DNA of 64,000 bases, from NCBI GenBank assembly GCA_001643675.2, contig LSRY02000064.1:1-64000 (forward strand), in the 5' to 3' direction. This DNA is from Monocercomonoides exilis (lineage: Eukaryota; Preaxostyla; Oxymonadida; Polymastigidae). Below the pieces are notes generated by a model. It was not told where the DNA came from and did not search any database. It was given only the letters and a program-made list of their open reading frames with translations. Both the position numbers and the translations under genes were made by a program. Below are positions 33,841-44,632 of this stretch, piece after piece (positions within the stretch are counted from its first letter, which is position 1; every line of letters starts with the position of its first letter).

Positions 33841-34068
33841 AAACCCGAGCCAGGGGGGAAACCCGAGCCAGGGGGGAAACCCGAGCCAGGGGGGAAACCC
33901 GAGCCAGGGGGGAAACCCGAGCCAGGGGGGAAACCCGAGCCAGGGGGGAAACCCGAGCCAGGGGGGAAACCCGAGCCAGGGGGGAAACCCGAGCCAGGGG
34001 GGAAACCCGAGCCAGGGGGGAAACCCGAGCCAGGGGGGAAACCCGAGCCAGGGGGGAAACCCGAGCCA
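33841..34068 (+). repeat. 13-copy 18-bp tandem array (AAACCCGAGCCAGGGGGG)
   Basis: Thirteen essentially identical units, 18 bp apart, forming the left end of element F. The other end of F has the unit only twice and imperfectly, so the array is an amplified terminal sub-repeat. It is open in several frames on both strands (for example repeated GGNPSQ), but that is only a consequence of the 18 bp period. Confidence 0.97.
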
Positions 34069-34135
34069 GTGATCTTTTCAAGAAAAAAAATTTTTTTTTC
34101 ATTTCTTTGATAAAATTTTTGAAATTGAGTTTTTA

Positions 34136-35627
34136 TTAATGCAAAATAATTAAAAAATACAATATTTCTTCATTGCACATGTTCCAAATATTCAATTGAA
34201 TGAAAGAAAAGAGAGATAACGAAAAATTTAGAAGAATAATAAAGATCAAAAGTTGCTTATATTGAAAGGTTTTCAAGCCTATCGTAAGTTCTGTAAACTG
34301 CTCCATAAGATGCACCTTCAGGAGCTTTTTTTGGCTCAATTTCGGATTGAGCCCATTCTGGGGTGAATCTGGAAGGTGTCTGAGAATATCTTCTTTATTC
34401 ACTAGCCACATTCCGCTCACTCTCCATGATGCGATAATCGTCTCTGGATTGCTTGCTACAGCTATTCCATTTAAAAGAACTTTCACAAAGGCTTCTCTTC
34501 TCGCAGATGCTGAAGTAACCATGCCACAATCCTTTGATTTTGAAAAAACGCGCTTCATTTTGGCAAAAATAAATTGATCGTTTGGTTGGAGAACGTGGGA
34601 TGAATGAGATGGTAATTTTATCAAATCAATTAAGTTATCTCTGAATTCTTTCTTTATATCTTCCTGAAAATGGTCTACTCCTCCGTCCATAATGAGAGCT
34701 GCATGTCGAAAATTTTCTCCAATCTGATTTTTTTTAATATTTCCGTCAAAAAATATTTTCTTAATAATTCCAGAAATAGATTTGAAGTGAGATGTCCATT
34801 TGCAGTTGGAATAAAAACCTCAAGTGAGGTTGTAGCAAGTCTGTATTCGTTGAGTATTATTTTTAATGGGATCAGAACTGGAGTAATATATCTGCAGCCA
34901 TCCGCACTTGTCATAAACACGATGGTTAGGAGAAGATGGAAGAGATGGCTCATCAATAAAAGAAGAAGGAGAAGAAGAAGATGATGCTGCCAAATCTTGC
35001 TCCGCGTAGGTAAAGGATGTTGATGTTTCGTCGATATTAAAAATCAATTGTGGCAGAGGTTTTATTTGCTGCATATACAAATCATAACAATTATAAAATG
35101 GATCAAAAACCATTTTCCATGTGTGCACCACACGTCCAATTGGTAAAGCTTTAGGCTTGACAAGTTCAATTTTTGGATGCCTGGTCAAAAATCTATCTAT
35201 CCAATGTTTGTCCACCTTTTTTTATATCTTCATCATCTTTTCGCTTCTTCAATAACAAATCGTTGGCCCAAATAAAAAAATTGTTAAATAAAAATATAAA
35301 ACAACGCATTGAAACCATTTGCTCAATGAATTTCCTTGTTGTATTTTTTCTATTGCGCACCTCTGCCAATATTTGCTGTTCAAAACCGTCCTCTTTTGAA
35401 ATGGTAAAAAGAGTCGGTCTTCCGTACTTTCTAATTTTTCTTTCTTCGTTTCTCGCTTTGATAGCTCTCTGTGATGATCCACGTGATATTAATTTACACT
35501 CCTCATTTTCTCTCTCAGAAAAGTTAAAAATGTCATAGGCACATATTGCCTTGATTGTATAGTCTTCCATTGAACGCATTTTGCTTGTAGCCAACAGCCT
35601 GGCCAAAGAGGGTTTAACCTTCTCCAT
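34136..35627 (-). pseudogene. DDE transposase of element F, frameshifted
   Basis: Starts at ATG 35,627. The N-terminal region has a helix-turn-helix (KYGRPTLFTISKEDG). A probable intron (GT after EQM at about 35,310 to the AG before VDKHWIDRF) leads to LIFNIDETS (first Asp). Two single-base shifts follow, one at about 34,935 before IVFMTSADG and one in an A run near 34,740 before ALIMDGGVD (second Asp). The frame then continues through SHSSHVLQPND (third Asp) and ASWRVSGMW. All three catalytic Asp are recognisable, so inactivation is recent, or the shifts are homopolymer errors. Confidence 0.8.
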
Positions 35628-35906
35628 TATGATCAAAAAACTTTCCTTGGAAATTTAGATCAAAGTGGCTCGGGTTTCCTCCCTGGCTCGGATTTCGACC
35701 CCGACGAGAACTTAAACGATGTGATTGAATAATGCGGTATTAGCTTTGACTAATACCAATAAGTGACCTATAAAACCAAAAAGAAAGACTCAAAACCGTA
35801 TTGATTGAGTCAAGACAAATATCATTAATCATGGGATCATGATCAAAAAAAATGGAATCCTTATTAAGGGTATTTTTGTTGACATAATTTTCAACAATTT
35901 TTTGAG

Positions 35907-37052
35907 ATGTCTCAAGCTCCACTTTCGGATGTTTCGGAATGTGTTGAAGGAAGAAACACGATCCCTGAACATTTTGAATTAACGAAAAGAAAAGAAAACT
36001 TTTCACTAATCGAATGTGCATGCAAAGATGTGAAGGACCCATCTCGTGCATTCTTTCGACTCACAGGCTTTGTGCGATCAGAATTTGACATGTTGCTAAG
36101 GCTACTTCCAGATGATTCGCTTCCTCATCGGGGAAAGGCAAAAGCAATTAACACACCGGAAGAGCAATTATTTTTGCTTTTGAATGTTCTCCATCACGGC
36201 TCTTGCACCCTCACAAACACATATGCATCAAAAAAACTCGACTCTCAAAGTGCGACTGTAAGACTGCTTCATTCCATTGTGTCTCGGCTTCGAGCGCCTT
36301 TGGCAGATCTTTTTCTGTCATTCCGCAAAGACAGAATAGAGAGCGTGAATGATGTTGGAATGGTGCTTGATTGCACGGTGATTCCGACTAATCGGCCAGT
36401 GGGTCGTTTGGAATATGGAAAAAAGTTCTTTAGTGGAAAACACCACATTTACTGTGTCAAGGCAGAAGTTGGTGTTAACCCAAAGGTTGGCACAGCAAGC
36501 ACCATTGGCGCTATTTTCTCAGGCTCCACGCATGACGATGTTATATTCAAAGAGCATTATCCATTGTTTGAATCGAAGCTGGAGGACTCCAAAATTCTAG
36601 CTGATTCTGTATATATTGGCGCCAGACCAGACCTTGACGCTATCATAACAAAGCCCGTTGGCACACAGGAGCTTGCTTCCCATCGTGTAATAGTTGAAAG
36701 GTTCTTTGGAAGGATGAAAACACTCTTCTCCATCTTTCGCAAACCATGGATATTCGAAATTGATTTAATAGCTGACTATTTCAATGTGGCTTGCTGCCTT
36801 ACAAATTGTCATATTCTTCATAATCCACTCACTGCGATTGACTAACAAACAAATTCAAGATTTTTGGATGGAATGATAAGCGATTATCTTCGAAAACAGG
36901 AAGCAAAGAGCCTTGCAAATAAAAGATACCTAGCCAGATTAAGAAACAAACTTAATCCAAAAGATTCATTAACTCCCACAATTACGTCTTTGACTGCAGA
37001 ATCAACAAGTATTTTTGAACACTTAAATACCCATATTGCATTTATTTTCTGA
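35907..37052 (+). CDS. Harbinger/IS5-like DDE_4 transposase, copy G1, with in-frame TAA near the C-terminus
   Basis: 312 codons from ATG to the TAA at 36,843-36,845. The same frame then stays open for 68 more codons to a TGA at 37,052, and that extension is conserved in copy G2. DDE_4 core: LDCTVIPTNRP (first Asp), FFSGKHHIYCVK, GSTHDDVIF (second Asp), KILADSVYIGARPDL and HRVIVERFFGRMK (Glu). The N-terminal part has FFRLTGFVRSEFDMLLRLL, typical of Harbinger nucleases. All catalytic residues are present. The TAA removes an EAK/NKLNP-rich tail that may matter for activity. Terminal repeats were not found. A second conserved ORF follows at 37,403. Confidence 0.85.
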
Positions 37053-37402
37053 TTTATTGATTATTTCTTCCTTCTCGTTACCCATATGGGACAAAATATA
37101 TAACTTCAAGCATTTTCATTGAAAAATTATGTACTTTTCATTGGCTTTTTGGATCAAAATATTTGAAAAAAACAGGATTATTTTTTGAAATGCATGTGAG
37201 GTCGCAAAACATAATGATATAATATCAATGATGTTTGCTTACAGTAATGAAAATCAAATTTATTTTGATATCTGGGTAAGAATGAAAATGTGATAAGTGA
37301 AACATTTTTTTTATGCTTTGTTTATAAAAAACTTGAAAGTCCGTATTATCCCCCATATTAATATTTAATTTTATTTTAGATAGCTCAGATGAGACATACG
37401 CA

Positions 37403-37711
37403 ATGAAAAAAGCCAAAGAAAGAAGAGAAAATGAACAAGAGAAAGTTATGATCCAAAGATTGCAGCAGAGATCAGATTTGCTGAATTGGGGAAGGGACGA
37501 GCACAACATTCAGCCTCAAAATACAGATAATTCTTTGTCATGGATTGTCCCAAATCAATGGAAATCTGTTAGCACACTTTTTCCACCTTCATCACAACAG
37601 TTTCCTTCAATTCCATCATCTTCCTCGTCCGCTTCGTCATCTTCAACACAAAATTCAACTGGAAAACCTTATCAAACGCCGCTTCAGTTTTTACTGAATT
37701 GTCAACATTAG
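37403..37711 (+). CDS. Second ORF of Harbinger-like copy G1 (Ser-rich, 102 aa)
   Basis: Encodes a charged N-terminus (KKAKERRENEQEKV), a motif SLSWIVPNQWKS, then a Pro/Ser run and a hydrophobic end (PLQFLLN). A related frame follows copy G2 at the same relative place (SLDWFLPRQWKS, then PLQLLFN), so it belongs to the element. Harbinger elements usually encode a Myb-like partner that imports the nuclease. This ORF is short and shows no Myb/SANT repeat I can recognise. An upstream exon is possible because a T-rich stretch ending TTTTAG precedes it at about 37,377. Function unknown. Confidence 0.5.
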   Translation: MKKAKERRENEQEKVMIQRLQQRSDLLNWGRDEHNIQPQNTDNSLSWIVPNQWKSVSTLFPPSSQQFPSIPSSSSSASSSSTQNSTGKPYQTPLQFLLNCQH

Positions 37712-38770
37712 AACTGTTTATTATTGTTATTTTTCCTCTATTGTTCAGACACCACAAAAAATAATGTAACAATGAACAGTTTTGAAACTTTTCATTTTTT
37801 TCTTTTTAAAAATAAAAAAACAATAAATTTCGTCATAGAAAAAACTCTTGTTTTGTTGTTATCATAAAAAAAGCATAACAAACACTATTGATATATAAAT
37901 TTTTTTGTGAAAAGCACAAAAATCGCAATCAACAATAAATGAAAAGCTTCAGAGTTGTATGGGGAAAACATATTCACTCCATTTTAAAATTACAAAACTT
38001 TCACATCCTAAAAAAACGTAAACATTAGAAATAAAAATGTCACAGAATCAGAGTAAATGATGATAATCAAACACTTCATAAATGTGTCGTTAACAAATTA
38101 TTATTACTGATTCCAGCGTTTCAAAACTTTGATCATTGTATTTGGGTGATTCTTTTTGAAAAGTCACAAATGTTAAATTTTCAAATAAATCAAAAAATTT
38201 ATATTTTGCTAAATATTTTGTTAACAAATATCAAATTAACTTTAATGAAATCTATTTCTTGATAATGCTATTTCAAACATTCTTGAGGAGATTTGTGAGC
38301 TGAAACAGAAATTTGAGCAAAATGTGAAATTTTTGAAATACATGAAAATTAAACATTTGTGACTTTTCAAAAAGAATCACCCATTTCATAAAAAATAATA
38401 AAGATATAAAAAAATTATGATCAAATAGAAAACATAATAAAAATTTCCTGAAGATCAAAAAAGATTGACAGAAAACCGTTTTGATAGACTCAAAACGGAA
38501 ATTAAGGAAAGAATACGAATAAACTAATACAATACGTATTGATAAGATAAATTCAGATAAGTTCAACTATAGACCTTTGACGATTTAATGTATTCAATTT
38601 TCATAAGTCGATTCTTTTTCACAAAAGTTTTTCATAATACGAATTAGATTCAGAAAATACCGTATTGAATTTCTCACAACCAGTAAAATAAATGTTGGTA
38701 CAATGACCCTTCAAAAAAAACCTCAATTAATGGGTGGTATTGTTTATAACGCTTTTTAGAAGTGAACATC
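37712..38770. other. AT-rich spacer between Harbinger-like copies, holding a MITE
   Basis: No gene recognised apart from the MITE at 38,144-38,382. Several partial GTATTGA-type motifs occur near 38,520-38,670, but I could not establish terminal repeats for either Harbinger copy. Confidence 0.5.
38144..38382. mobile_element. Foldback MITE, about 240 bp (copy 3, diverged)
   Basis: Starts GGGTGATTCTTTTTGAAAAG and ends with its inverse (CTTTTCAAAAAGAATCACCC). The inverted arms run about 35-40 bp. Internal order (TTTAATTTTC, then TTTCACATTTTGCTCAAATTT) parallels the palindrome-arm MITEs, so it looks like the same family. Confidence 0.7.
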
Positions 38771-39892
38771 ATGTCTCAAATCAACATTGAAAGCATTCTT
38801 GAAAGTGTCGAAATACGTAATGTTTTGCCGAAAACTCTTCAAATCAAAACAGAAAAAGTTCAACGTTCCATCATTGAAATAGCTTGCGAAAAACTTGAAG
38901 ATCCGTCTTACTCATTTTTTCGATTGTCAGGATTTTCAAGAAATGAATTCGATCTTTTGTTATCACAATTGCAAAAAGAATCTCCTCCCCACGGTGGAAG
39001 AGACAGAGCAATTAACACTTTGGAGAAGCATTTGTTTTTGCTTCTGAATTTTTTGCATCATGGTTCACCAACACTCACCTTTTCACTTGCTTCCCCTTTC
39101 TACGATTCTCAGAGTGCGACAAACAGATTGTTACATTCAATAACATCTTCTTTCAAACACCAGTTGGCAGATTTGTTCCTAACATTTCGCAAAGACAGGT
39201 TGGATGAAATGAAGGATGTTGGGATTGTAATAGATTGCACCGTGATTCCTATTTGCAGGCCAGGAGGAAAACTAAAGGAAGGAAAGAAGTTCTATAGTTG
39301 AAAGCATCATTTCTATTGCGTAAAAGTGGAAGTTGGAGTTAATCCAAGGACGGGAACAGCGAGCACAATAAACGAGATTTTCACAGGTTCAACACACAAT
39401 TACAGCGTGTTTAATGAGCATTGTCCAAAGTTCCAGGACAAAATGGAAGGATCGAAAATACTCGCAGATTCAGCTAATGTGGGTGCGAGACCAGAGTCGG
39501 GGGCTATCATTAGCAAACCAGTTGGGACAAAGGAAATTTCATCAAAAAGGGTTATTGTTGAACGTTTTTTAGGAAAACTTAAGACATTATTCTCTGTCTT
39601 TCGTCATCCTTGGCCTTTCGATGTTGAAAAAATCGGAGATAACTTTTTTGTTGCTTGTTGTCTCACTAATTATCACATTCTTCAAAACCCTCTCACTTAA
39701 AAAGACGAAGAAGCAAATCAACGATTTTTGGACAGTTTGGTTTACGATTATTTACAGAAAAAAGAAGCAAAACGGATTGCAAATGAAAGATACAACACTA
39801 AAATCAAAAATAAATTGAATCCTGGAAATATGCCAGCGCCCAGACTATCTTCTCTAGGATCCCAAAGAGAATGTTTACTAATTGAAATATAA
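38771..39892 (+). pseudogene. Harbinger/IS5-like DDE_4 transposase, copy G2, inactivated
   Basis: Homologous to copy G1 over its whole length (FFRLSGFSRNEFDLLLSQL, IDCTVIPICRP, RVIVERFLGKLK). A TGA replaces the Gly codon of the SGKHH motif at about 39,300. A TAA follows NPLT at about 39,700. The second catalytic Asp of STHDD is changed (STHNY). After the TAA the frame stays open to 39,892 and matches the G1 tail (RFLD, EAKRIANERY, NKLNP). Clearly dead as a nuclease. Confidence 0.88.
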
Positions 39893-40071
39893 AACATAAC
39901 TTTGTTTTTTATTCAAATAAAACATTTTTTGAACATTCACATTAAAGATTTTTTTTTTGTAAATTGATTGTGCAAACACAGAATTTAGTGGCCATTGAAC
40001 ATGCCACAAGCAGAAGAGAAGAAGAAAGAGAACAGCTTGAGAGCCAAAGAGAAGAAGAAAGGGTTTGTTGA

Positions 40072-40320
40072 TTGGAAAGAGAAAGAGAAAGAGAAATTCC
40101 AGATACACAATCAAGTGATCACTCACTTGATTGGTTTCTCCCTAGACAATGGAAATCAACAAACATTTTCTTGCCATCTTCTTCTGCTCCTTTTCCAGTT
40201 TTTCCTGCTTCCTCTTCATCTTCTTCATCAGCTTCTGCGTCTTCATCTTCATCTTCAGCGACTCAAAATACTCAAATTCTGAGTCCGCTTCAATTATTAT
40301 TTAACCAGCGGAATGATTAA
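40072..40320 (+). pseudogene. Second ORF of Harbinger-like copy G2, degenerate
   Basis: Paralogue of 37,403-37,711: shares SLDWFLPRQWKS, the Pro/Ser run and the PLQLLFN end. The upstream basic part lies in another frame (about 39,995-40,080) and no ATG opens this frame, so it is probably broken. Confidence 0.45.
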
Positions 40321-41186
40321 TTGATATATAAATATAAGCTATTATGAATTTTTCTCTTCAATATCAGTAATAATTAAAACACTTGGTTTTGTTCAAATTG
40401 TTTTTTTTTAATGCATGCTTTTTCTAAACAAAGATCATATAAAATTTTTATGTGAAATTTCTTTCAACTGCTTTGTTGATTAGAAACTTTTTCTCATTAA
40501 AACAATTACTCCAATTTGAAATGATAAAAGTCATTAATATGAAAAAAGGAATTGTCAAAAAAATATGTTTCATTCACATTATTTTTATAATCGATCATGT
40601 TTATTTAGACAAGAAACTTCCAAAACTGCCCATGTAATAATCATCTGAACTTAAACGAATTTCAGTAATCAGTTTAAATGGAAATGAAACACACTTAATA
40701 ACACTAATTCAATCTTATTGTTCGATTCATGTTAAAATTTCTATTAATAACAGCAAGAACAAAACACAAAAAAGTGATCAAATCACTTCCAGAATATGTG
40801 AATTTAAGATCAAAAAAAGATAGATCAAATACCGAATTGAGTACATCAACACTAAATAGAAAAATAGAAAACAAATAGATTGGATCAAAATGAAATTACC
40901 TAATAAATTCGTTAAAAATCTTTTAGCTGGTCTTTCAAATATCCGGACATTTTCAAAAAACCGAACATCAGATTTGTTTATGGGCATTCTGATTTGAAAA
41001 TTACAATTCCAACCTTGCGTGACACTTTTTCTCGAAATATATTAAATAATGCAATTTTTAAACAGAGCATTTTTTCATAATCAAGAAAAAATTTTTTTAA
41101 AAAAACATGTAATTAAATATTTGTCAACAATTCAACTAAGTAATTTTTATATATGAAATGAAAAAAAAAAAAAAAATAAAGATAAA
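40321..41186. other. AT-rich intergenic region
   Basis: No gene recognised. Contains a poly-A run at 41,161-41,175 near the 3' end of the following transposase gene. Confidence 0.55.
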
Positions 41187-42696
41187 TTAAAGTGTCATAT
41201 ATGAAGTTAATCCATTTGAAAATGGGGCAAATGGATCGGAAGATAAATAAATTCTTCCACTAAAAGATTCTTTTGTTTTATCCATTAAGAAAGGAGAAAC
41301 AATAACATTGTCAGGTTTTGTTAATGGAAGGGAATCGCACACGAGTTTTTTGTTAAGTGGCCACATTCCTGAATCCCTCCAAGAAGCAATGACTGTTGCA
41401 GGGGACAACGCATGATGCAATGCGATCTGCAGCCTCCTGATAAAATGTGTTCTTCTTCCTTCTGCTGAGTCAATGAAAACATCAGTGTCACTTTCTCCAA
41501 GCTTGCTTTTCAAATTCGCGTTCACATATTTGTCTAACGGTTGAATGAGATGAGATGAATGCGAAGGAGGAAGAGCCAAATCAATTCTATGTTTTGATGC
41601 CAAGCTAATTATGCTTGAAGTTACATGAGAATGAAGGGAGTCCATGTGAATTAACGCATTTGCATATTTTTCTTCAATTGAGCTTCTTCTATATTCGATT
41701 GCTGGAATGATGGAATTACGAAAAATGTATTCAAATCTTTCTTTAGTCATTGAAGCAGTTTCTGCAGGAATAATTAACAATTCTCGACTGTTTGCCATTT
41801 TGTATTCCTTTGGAACATTTTTGCCGGAAAATATCATACATGTCCTTTGGTGAGTTCCGTCTGCAGCAATTACAATCAACAACGATGTATTTTGGGGGTG
41901 CGATTGCTGTCTTTGCATTGGTGCAGGAGCATCAGTTGTTGTTATGACTTTCGGAATTTTTCTCTCTTCGCTTGTAATGTAACATTCATCAAGATTGAAC
42001 ACGAGTTGTGGAAGATAATTATGATCATGATATAGTTTAGCCAATCGATCAAACCATCTTCCAATACACTCTTGAGTGCTGTGAGCAATTCGTGCTGCTG
42101 GAATTTGAACAGGTGTTTTAAATAAGAGATCTTCACTTTTTTTGATAACGTTGTAAGCCCAAGAGCGACAAACTGAATGGTCAATAATTTCCTCTTTTGG
42201 TTTATTTTGAATAAGGCTTGAAGCCTGAAAGATAATTCAAAAATAAAAAAAAAAAAAAAATCAGTTTGAGAAAAAAACAATTTTGTGACAATAAAAAACC
42301 TAAAACAAATAATAACCCAAACCAACAATCGAGCCTCCTTCATTGTTTTGTGTTTATTGTCCCTAGCGGAATTCGAAAGTTCTTCTTTGAATATTGCAGT
42401 TTTTTCTTTGTTCAAAGCAGGAGGCCTGCCTTTAACAAAGCAATCTCTCCCATCTTTGACAGCTTCGATTGCTCTATTGAGAGCGCTTCTGTTTATTAAT
42501 GCGGCCGAAACAATGATGCATTTCTTTATTCCATGATCAATATATATGTGTGCGCATCTTTCGATTTTGTTTTCATAACGACTGAATTCTGCATCTTCAA
42601 GCAACTTAATAACTCTCGAAAAATCATCTTAATAATAATAATGAAGTTTCAAAGCAAAACAAAATTCAAACCATCTCGATCTTCTTCCATGCTCAT
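41187..42696 (-). CDS. Intact three-exon pogo/Tigger-like DDE transposase (455 aa)
   Basis: Exons 42696-42672, 42627-42323 and 42224-41187 join in one frame from ATG to TAA, with introns of 44 and 98 bp. The N-terminal helix-turn-helix region (KGRPPALNKEKTAIF) is followed by VCRSWAYNVIKKSEDLL. The DDE core has LVFNLDECYIT (first Asp), ALIHMDSLHSH (second Asp) and PPSHSSHLIQPLDK (third Asp). The end is ASWRDSGMWPLNKK and a short tail. No stop or frameshift, unlike the related copies at 32-36 kb. I found no terminal inverted repeats on either side. It may be an autonomous element whose ends I missed, or a transposase retained by the host. Confidence 0.85.
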
Positions 42697-42826
42697 GGAA
42701 AATAAAACTTTTGATTGATCATAAAATTCCGAATAAACCAAAACAAAATCCAAATAATGGAATAGATCATTTTATTCAGTATTCCCATTAAAAAAACAAA
42801 TAACCGGTTAAATGAAAACCTAGCAA

Positions 42827-42908
42827 GCAAGGATGGCCGAGTCGGTCTAAGGCGCTAGTTTAAGGTACTAGTATCTTCGGATGCGTGGGTTCGAATCCCA
42901 CTCCTTGC
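42827..42908 (+). tRNA. tRNA-Leu (AAG)
   Basis: 82 nt. Acceptor stem GCAAGGA/TCCTTGC, anticodon stem CTAGT/ACTAG with loop TTAAGGT (anticodon AAG), a long variable arm (TATCTTCGGATG) as in class II tRNAs, and T arm GGGTTCGAATCCC. No intron. Confidence 0.95.
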
Positions 42909-43906
42909 ATATTTATTTTCATTTTTTATAGAACCAATATGAAATTGAGTTTTGGAAAGTTCAATTTATTTGTAAAAAACAAAACTTAGAAAATGTTTAA
43001 ATTTTATTTTGTTTGAAGCATATTGCAAAGTACAAATGGAATATATATTTCCACTTTTTTTAACAAAAACTGGAGTTAAGCATCGTTGAAATTATATTTA
43101 ACCGTGAACATTTTCGTCTTACAAAAAATTATCATTGCAAACATTATAAAAAGATAATGAGTTGGCAAACAAAATTATCGTTATTCGCGATGCAACCTCA
43201 TTCTTTTACAAATGGGTCAGAATTTTTGAATTTATGAAAAATAAAGTGATTTGTTCCAAACTTTAACTGAAATTATATCATTACAAAATTTTCATTACGA
43301 TGCAAAAAAAATACTAAAATTTTATAACTGAGATAAATATTTGAAAGCATTGTGTGGAACAAAATTCTTAAAGCAATAAATTTCGTTCCAAATTGTTAAT
43401 CCTCAATTTTCGATGAGAGGATGTTACAGTTTATTTTCTTTCAAAATTCATTCTTGAATTTTCATTATTTATTCGTTTCATCCATGAAAAATTCAAATCA
43501 GTTTATTTTCAAATATTTTTAATGAAAAAAGAAATAACATGTAACAGAAATTATATCCCTCCACCTTCACTAATAACAAACTATTTCTCTTACAATAATT
43601 TTGAAATTTTTTTCATATTATTTTCTTGTACACAAAAAAGTGCTCACAAAAATTGTACACATCAAAACTTAGCACAAGAACATTACAATATTTAACAATA
43701 TCAATTCAATTAACACCATAACGTTAAAACTCGATTTGCTTCAGATAAAAAAATTTGTTTTGAATCATCAAACATAGATTTTCTTTCTCAATTGTACCAA
43801 AATGCAAAGCAATAACGGATTAATAATTCTTGAGTAAACTATTCTCTTTTTATTTCAGAATATTCTTCAGAATTGCTCCGTAGACATATTTTCCATTTTG
43901 TTAACA
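42909..43906. other. AT-rich intergenic region
   Basis: About 1 kb between tRNA-Leu and the acylphosphatase-like gene. No coding sequence or repeat recognised. Confidence 0.6.
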
Positions 43907-44443
43907 TCACATATAAAATTCAACTCTTGGATTCCATTTGAATGTATCCACATTTTCTGTAGTAACTTGATGATTTGAAAAAGGAACAGATGTGGAAATT
44001 GGAGTGATAGATGTAACTTGTGCTCCCCATCTGTAAAATGAGATTAGATAAATGAACGATAAATTTAAAAATGCATACGAATTTAAAACCTTTCCTGCTC
44101 TAAAAAACGCAAGGATTTCTTCGATCATCTCCTGATTAAAGAAATATCGTTGCAATATGAAAAGATTTATGAGATCAATAAAAAAACATATATATTTCAA
44201 CTCAAAAACCTTGTTTCCTGAAAAAGTTAAAATAACTTCGTGCTTGTCAGCAACTGAATTTGTTGCACCTCCTCTAATTCCTCTTGCTTGGCACGCCCTT
44301 ATAATTGTCTGAAAATTAGAAATATTATTTTTTAGACCTAAAGTTATAAATTTTTGAATATGCCAATTCTATATTCAGACCTGACGAAACATAACGCCTT
44401 GAACTTTTCCTCTAACGCTAAAAGAAAATAATTCTTCGGACAT
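43907..44443 (-). CDS. Acylphosphatase-like protein (4 small exons, about 112 aa)
   Basis: Acylphosphatases hydrolyse carboxyl-phosphate bonds such as that of 1,3-bisphosphoglycerate in the cytosol. Exons are 44443-about 44382, 44308-44210, 44131-44079 and 44030-43907. They encode the signature GKVQGVMFR with the phosphate-binding Arg, then GIRGGATNS (the Asn of the active site). After these come EVILTFSG, IEEILAFFRAG and WGAQVTSITPI, the usual alpha/beta order. A short extra tail ends EFYM before TGA. As I count it, exon 1 is 62 nt, one base short of an in-frame join. This is either my miscount near 44,400 or a real one-base deletion. Start codon lies 189 bp from the divergent giant gene. 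Confidence 0.75.
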
Positions 44444-44632
44444 GATTTATTTTCGTTATCAATATTTTTATTTTGAAAAATTCTTATGAACTGAAAGATA
44501 AATTAAAGTAAATTTGATCAATAACCACAGCAATATTTTGATAAGAATAAAAGCTATATTTATATTCATTGCAAAAGTTATTATAACTATAGTCGAAGAA
44601 TTTTGTGAATATAAGTTGTATCCAACATCTTC
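44444..44632. promoter_or_regulatory. Compact divergent promoter region (189 bp)
   Basis: Only 189 bp separate the two start codons, so this stretch should drive both the acylphosphatase-like gene (minus) and the giant Ser-rich gene (plus). AT-rich; no motif I can name. Confidence 0.5.

Larger units (their letters stand above)
33831..35705 (-). mobile_element. Pogo-like element F (1.88 kb) with expanded terminal repeat array
   Basis: Right end reads inward GTCGGGGTCGAAATCCGAGC and has two copies of an 18 bp unit. The left end starts GTCGGGGTGGAAACCCGAGC and continues into 13 copies of the same unit. The interior encodes a frameshifted DDE transposase on the minus strand. Confidence 0.8.

Noticed and set aside
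33841-34068. CRISPR-like array
   Set aside because: Direct head-to-tail units with no spacers, in eukaryotic DNA, at a transposon end.
33767-34139. Open frames on both strands encoding GGNPSQ, ARVSPL or ARGETR repeats
   Set aside because: They follow from an 18 bp tandem repeat (a multiple of three) lacking stops, not from a gene.
32187-35705. E and F as one composite transposon with shared GTCGGGG ends
   Set aside because: Each has its own pair of inverted ends and its own transposase remnant, and I see no common target duplication around the pair. Adjacent insertion is simpler.
35907-39892. Reassignment of TAA to glutamine, as in some oxymonads
   Set aside because: The alcohol dehydrogenase and giant genes end at TAA and the prenyl synthase at TAG in the expected places. 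In-frame TAA occurs only in transposon or captured-gene copies.
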